Source of the DNA: an uncultured Mediterraneibacter sp.
GTDB lineage: Bacteria; Bacillota; Clostridia; Lachnospirales; Lachnospiraceae
Assembly (NCBI GenBank): GCA_944383695.1
Contig: CALWQP010000007.1
Coordinates: 1 to 64,000, forward strand
Direction of reading: 5' to 3'
DNA: 64,000 nucleotides
Numbering within the stretch: position 1 is the first letter of the stretch; each line of letters opens with the position of its first letter. Below the pieces are notes generated by a model, which saw nothing but the letters and a program-made list of their open reading frames with translations, was not told where the DNA came from and did no database searches. Shown here in pieces: positions 60,777 to 64,000 of the stretch. A program made the translations under genes and the position numbers.

Positions 60777-61997
60777 ATGAAAAATGTTTATACGGTGAAG
60801 CAGGTCAATTCCTATATCAAAAATATGTTCACACAGGATTTTATGCTGAGCCGGATCTACGTAAAGGGTGAAGTCTCCAACTGCAAATACCATACGTCCG
60901 GGCACATTTATTTTTCTCTGAAAGATGAGTCTGGAACTATTGCCTGTGTCATGTTCGCGGGTTCCCGGGCCGGACTCTCCTTTAAGATGCAGGAAGGTCA
61001 GCAGGTGATCGTGCTCGGCTCGGTGAGCGTGTATGAGCGGGATGGGAAATACCAGCTCTATGCAAGGGAGATCGTGAGGGATGGCGTGGGAGCGCTCTAT
61101 GAACGCTTTGAGGCGCTGAAACAGGAGCTGTCCGAGATGGGAATGTTTGCTCCGGAGTATAAGAGGCCAATCCCCAGATATGTGCATACCGTGGGAATTG
61201 TTACAGCGCCCACAGGCGCGGCAGTCAGGGATATCATCAATATTGCGGGGCGGCGCAATCCTTACGTCCAGCTTATCCTGTACCCGGCTCAGGTTCAGGG
61301 CGAGGGCGCGGCGCAGAGCGTGGCGGAAGGGATCCGCGCGCTGGAGAAAAAGCAGGTGGATGTCATTATCGTCGGGCGCGGCGGAGGAAGCATGGAGGAC
61401 CTGTGGGCATTTAATGAGGAGACCGTAGCGCGCGCTATTTTTGAATGCGCGGTTCCGATTATCTCAGCGGTGGGGCATGAAACCGATACAACGATTGCTG
61501 ATTACGTGGCTGATCTGAGAGCGCCTACGCCTTCGGCGGCGGCGGAGCTGGCTGTATATGATGTCCGTGAAATGAGGGAACGCCTGCTGGCTTACAAGGA
61601 GGCTTTTCAACGAATGATCCGTCTTGAGACAGAGAGGAGACGGAAGCTGCTGGAGCATGCGGCGCTGCGGCTGAAGCTGGCCCACCCTCGTCAGCGGCTG
61701 AATGAGAGCCGCCAGTACGCGGCAGATCTGGAGACCAGGATGCGTACCCGGATGGAAGAGCGAATGACAGAGGAAAAGCACCGGCTGGCGTTGTGCATCG
61801 AGAAGATGAAAGGATTGTCTCCACTGCTGAAACTGAGCCAGGGATATTCTTATGTACAGACGGCAGAGGGAGAAAATGTAAAGAGCATTGCTCAGGCAGA
61901 AGAAGGCGCCTGTCTTGATATCTATGTGTGCGATGGCAGGGTGAAGACACAGGTGATATCGTCTGAACCGGTTTCCTACCCGGAAAAGCAGGGATGA
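60777..61997 (+). CDS. xseA: Exodeoxyribonuclease VII large subunit
   Basis: 406 residues. N-terminal OB fold (VYTVKQVNSYIKNMF, VKGEVSNCKYHTSGHIYFSLKDE), catalytic core VGIVTAPTGAAVRDIINIAGRRNP and VIIVGRGGGSMEDLWAFNEE, AVGHETDTTIADYVADLRAPTPSAAAELA, then a long coiled coil and the C-terminal LSQGYSYVQT segment. Somewhat short in the coiled coil relative to E. coli. Works with XseB on single-stranded DNA. Confidence 0.95.
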   Translation: MKNVYTVKQVNSYIKNMFTQDFMLSRIYVKGEVSNCKYHTSGHIYFSLKDESGTIACVMFAGSRAGLSFKMQEGQQVIVLGSVSVYERDGKYQLYAREIVRDGVGALYERFEALKQELSEMGMFAPEYKRPIPRYVHTVGIVTAPTGAAVRDIINIAGRRNPYVQLILYPAQVQGEGAAQSVAEGIRALEKKQVDVIIVGRGGGSMEDLWAFNEETVARAIFECAVPIISAVGHETDTTIADYVADLRAPTPSAAAELAVYDVREMRERLLAYKEAFQRMIRLETERRRKLLEHAALRLKLAHPRQRLNESRQYAADLETRMRTRMEERMTEEKHRLALCIEKMKGLSPLLKLSQGYSYVQTAEGENVKSIAQAEEGACLDIYVCDGRVKTQVISSEPVSYPEKQG

Positions 61998-62029
61998 CCA
62001 TATGGCAGTCAGACACGGCAAGGAGGAAT

Positions 62030-62281
62030 ATGACAAAAATGGCAGATAATACTGAGAATATGGGAACAACAGAAAATGAAAAGAAACAGAGCCTTGAAGA
62101 GATGTTTGTACAGCTTGAGGGAGTGATCACGGAGATGGAGAAAGATGGAGTATCACTGGAACATTCTTTTGAGCTTTATAATAAGGGCATGGGACTTTTA
62201 AAGGAATGCAGCAGATCGATCGATGAAGTGGAAAAGAAAGTGCTCATTCTGGATGAAGATGGAGAGACACATGAATTTTAA
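62030..62281 (+). CDS. xseB: Exodeoxyribonuclease VII small subunit
   Basis: 83 residues from ATG 62030, the first start after AGGAGG (spacing is short; ATG 62039 is the alternative). Helical hairpin: SLEEMFVQLEGVITEMEKDGVSLEHSFELYNKGMGLLKECSRSIDEVEKKVLIL. Partner of XseA upstream. Overlaps the prenyl synthase gene by 11 bases. Confidence 0.92.
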   Translation: MTKMADNTENMGTTENEKKQSLEEMFVQLEGVITEMEKDGVSLEHSFELYNKGMGLLKECSRSIDEVEKKVLILDEDGETHEF

Positions 62282-63161
62282 AGACGAATATCAGAAACGA
62301 GTCGAATATATCGAAAGCATATTGAGAAAATATCTTCCGAAGCAGGAGGGATATCAGAAGATCATCATGGAGGCAATGGAATACAGCCTTATGGCGGGCG
62401 GGAAGCGTCTCCGTCCCATGCTGATGTGGGAATCTTTCTGCCTGTTCAACGGAGAGGGAGAAATCATAGAGCCGTTCATGGCGGCGATTGAAATGATCCA
62501 CACTTACTCCCTGGTCCATGACGATCTGCCGGCAATGGATAATGACGAGTACCGTCGCGGAAGAAAGACGACGCATGTGGTATATGGAGAGGATATGGGC
62601 ATCCTTGCCGGAGACGCGCTTTTGAACTATGCATTTGAAACAGCATGCCGGGCTTTTGATATTGCCCCTGAGAACAGCAGACGCATCGGAGAAGCGCTTA
62701 AAATCCTGTCGGGAAAGGCAGGGATTTACGGCATGATCGGCGGGCAGGTGGTAGATGTAAAAGAATCCGGCCACAGACTGACAGGAGATATGCTGGATTT
62801 TATCTACCGGCTGAAGACAAGCGCACTGATCGAGTCATCCATGATGACAGGAGCAGTGCTCGCCGGGGCCGGGGCTGAAGAAATCAGCACAATGGAGACG
62901 ATTGCCCGCAGGATCGGGCTGGCATTCCAGATCCAGGATGATATCCTCGATGTTACGAGCACGACAGAAGTACTTGGAAAGCCGGTACACAGTGATGAGA
63001 AGAACGAGAAGACCACTTATGTCACATGGAAAGGTCTGGATGCATCAAAAGAAGAAGTCGCGCGCATGACTGACGAGGCGGTCCGTGAGCTGCGTGTGAT
63101 CCGTGAAGACGGCGGCTTCCTTGAAGAACTCCTGAAAAGTCTCGTGTACAGAGAAAAATAA
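62271..63161 (+). CDS. ispA: Farnesyl/geranylgeranyl diphosphate synthase (IspA family)
   Basis: 296 residues from ATG 62271 (GGAGAG upstream). Trans-prenyltransferase joining IPP to DMAPP/GPP. First Asp-rich motif LVHDDLPAMDND (about residues 83-94), second AFQIQDDILDVTS, plus GGKRLRPML. Spacing of two residues between first-motif aspartates (DDxxxxD form) is typical of bacterial FPP synthases. Feeds isoprenoids from the MEP pathway whose first gene, dxs, follows. Confidence 0.92.
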   Translation: MNFKDEYQKRVEYIESILRKYLPKQEGYQKIIMEAMEYSLMAGGKRLRPMLMWESFCLFNGEGEIIEPFMAAIEMIHTYSLVHDDLPAMDNDEYRRGRKTTHVVYGEDMGILAGDALLNYAFETACRAFDIAPENSRRIGEALKILSGKAGIYGMIGGQVVDVKESGHRLTGDMLDFIYRLKTSALIESSMMTGAVLAGAGAEEISTMETIARRIGLAFQIQDDILDVTSTTEVLGKPVHSDEKNEKTTYVTWKGLDASKEEVARMTDEAVRELRVIREDGGFLEELLKSLVYREK

Positions 63162-63172
63162 GGGGGACCATT

Positions 63173-64000
63173 ATGGCACTAGAGAAAATCCGGAAGGAAA
63201 ATGATATAAAGAAGCTGGATGAAAGCCAGATAAAAGAACTTGCTGATGAGATCCGGCAGTTCCTGATCGAAAAGATCAGCAGGACAGGCGGGCATCTTGC
63301 CTCAAATCTCGGAGTAGTGGAGCTGACCATGGCGCTCCATCTCACTCTGGATTTCCCGCAGGACAAGCTGATATGGGATGTGGGACACCAGTCTTATACG
63401 CACAAGCTGCTTACCGGGAGAAAGGATGGGTTTGACGAGCTGCGCAAATATGGAGGGATGAGCGGATTTCCGAAGCGGAAGGAAAGCCCCTGTGACGCTT
63501 TTGATACAGGGCACAGTTCTACTTCGATTTCTGCCGGCCTGGGATATGTGGCGGCAAGAGAACTTCTTGGGGAGGACCACAGTGTGGTGTCCGTGATCGG
63601 CGACGGCTCGCTCACAGGAGGCATGGCATACGAGGCTCTCAACAATGCGTCCCGGCTGAAAAGCAATTTTATTATCGTTCTCAACGACAACAACATGTCC
63701 ATATCTGAGAACGTAGGCGGGATGTCGAAATATTTAAGCGGACTGCGGACGGCACAGGCATATGCAGATCTGAAAAAAGGGGTAGAGGACACGCTGAGGC
63801 GAATTCCGGTAAAAGGAGAGCGGATCGTAAACCAGATCCGAAAGACAAAGAGCGGGATCAAGCAGCTCCTTGTGCCGGGGATGTTTTTTGAAGATATGGA
63901 CATTACCTATCTCGGACCTGTGGACGGACACGATATCCGGAAGCTGGTGAAGATATTCCAAGAGGCGAAGCGGGTAGACCATGCTGTCCTTGTCCATGTG
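63173..64000 (+). CDS. dxs: 1-deoxy-D-xylulose-5-phosphate synthase (partial)
   Basis: ATG 63173 (GGGGGACC upstream) with 276 codons inside the window; the gene continues past the right edge, so the remaining about 345 residues are not visible. ThDP enzyme joining pyruvate and glyceraldehyde-3-phosphate, the first step of the MEP pathway. DVGHQSYTHKLLTGRK, GHSSTSISAGLG, and the ThDP motif GDGSLTGGMAYEALNNAS are present, with LGPVDGHDI near the window end. Twelve bases after the prenyl synthase. Confidence 0.95.
   Translation, partial: MALEKIRKENDIKKLDESQIKELADEIRQFLIEKISRTGGHLASNLGVVELTMALHLTLDFPQDKLIWDVGHQSYTHKLLTGRKDGFDELRKYGGMSGFPKRKESPCDAFDTGHSSTSISAGLGYVAARELLGEDHSVVSVIGDGSLTGGMAYEALNNASRLKSNFIIVLNDNNMSISENVGGMSKYLSGLRTAQAYADLKKGVEDTLRRIPVKGERIVNQIRKTKSGIKQLLVPGMFFEDMDITYLGPVDGHDIRKLVKIFQEAKRVDHAVLVHV

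Noticed and set aside
1-64000. CRISPR arrays, rRNA and tRNA genes, and complete insertion sequences
   Set aside because: No regularly spaced repeats, no rRNA-like sequence, no tRNA cloverleaf and no transposase or integrase gene were found in the window.

Overview
The window looks like chromosome of a spore-forming, strictly anaerobic Firmicute of the Lachnospiraceae (Clostridium cluster XIVa). This is inferred from strong AGGAGG-type ribosome sites, TTGACA/TATAAT promoters with 17-nt spacers, a complete spoIIIAA-AH operon, yqfC-yqfD-phoH-ybeY, a GerA-family germination protein, DUF1540 and DUF4250 proteins, and the general protein flavour. The genus cannot be fixed from the sequence alone. 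Nearly all genes are on the + strand. Base composition is moderate through most of the window and clearly AT-richer at about 26.4-29.8 kb, 35.9-37.6 kb and 52.5-53.1 kb, where damaged genes collect.

Layout. 0-12.8 kb: glnS with a MocR-type regulator, purA, a SEC-C protein and a YdcF-like protein, a DUF1540 protein, metA, an aminotransferase, a dUTPase, a GT51 transglycosylase and a GerA/SpoVAF-like protein. 12.9-18.9 kb: the most striking region, an IclR regulator followed by a six-gene catechol meta-cleavage operon: 2-hydroxymuconate-semialdehyde hydrolase, 2-oxopent-4-enoate hydratase, acylating acetaldehyde dehydrogenase, 4-hydroxy-2-oxovalerate aldolase, XylT-like ferredoxin and XylE-type catechol 2,3-dioxygenase. 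It is bounded by a palindrome-rich double promoter and a strong terminator. 19-26.3 kb: a small lipoprotein, DegV, a membrane-anchored FKBP, HelD, an FAD-Rieske oxidoreductase overlapping a tocopherol-cyclase-like protein, and rlmH. 26.4-29.7 kb: AT-rich accessory segment with small regulators, GrpB and two broken genes. 29.8-35.8 kb: sulfur assimilation (cysK, Rrf2/CymR-like regulator, a polar amino-acid/cystine-type ABC transporter, O-acetylhomoserine sulfhydrylase). 35.9-40.3 kb: a second accessory stretch with a shortened membrane protein, unknown proteins, a frameshifted nitrilase-family gene and a remnant of a second copy. 40.5-44.6 kb: trkA-trkH, an FNT-family channel and a flavin-binding protein. 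44.7-52.5 kb: yqfC-yqfD-phoH-ybeY, a SpoVB/MurJ-like flippase, DUF896, 5-formyl-THF cyclo-ligase, DUF4250 and miaB. 53.1-58.0 kb: spoIIIA operon behind a sigma-E-like promoter. 58.1-64.0 kb: prfC, an Asp23 protein, nusB, xseA, xseB, a prenyl synthase and dxs, which runs off the right edge.

How the parts fit. The metA product carries Glu111 and Cys142, predicting acetyl-CoA use. That agrees with the O-acetylhomoserine sulfhydrylase at 34.5 kb, so methionine synthesis probably runs through O-acetylhomoserine with direct sulfhydrylation. cysK and the transporter sit with an Rrf2 regulator, and the cysK promoter carries an inverted repeat that could be its operator. The catechol operon contains everything needed to take catechol plus O2 by the hydrolytic branch to formate (or another carboxylate), pyruvate and acetyl-CoA. 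It lacks an aromatic hydroxylase and the oxalocrotonate branch. An O2-consuming ring-cleavage pathway with all metal ligands intact, with its ferredoxin repair partner, in a presumed anaerobe is the observation most worth following up.
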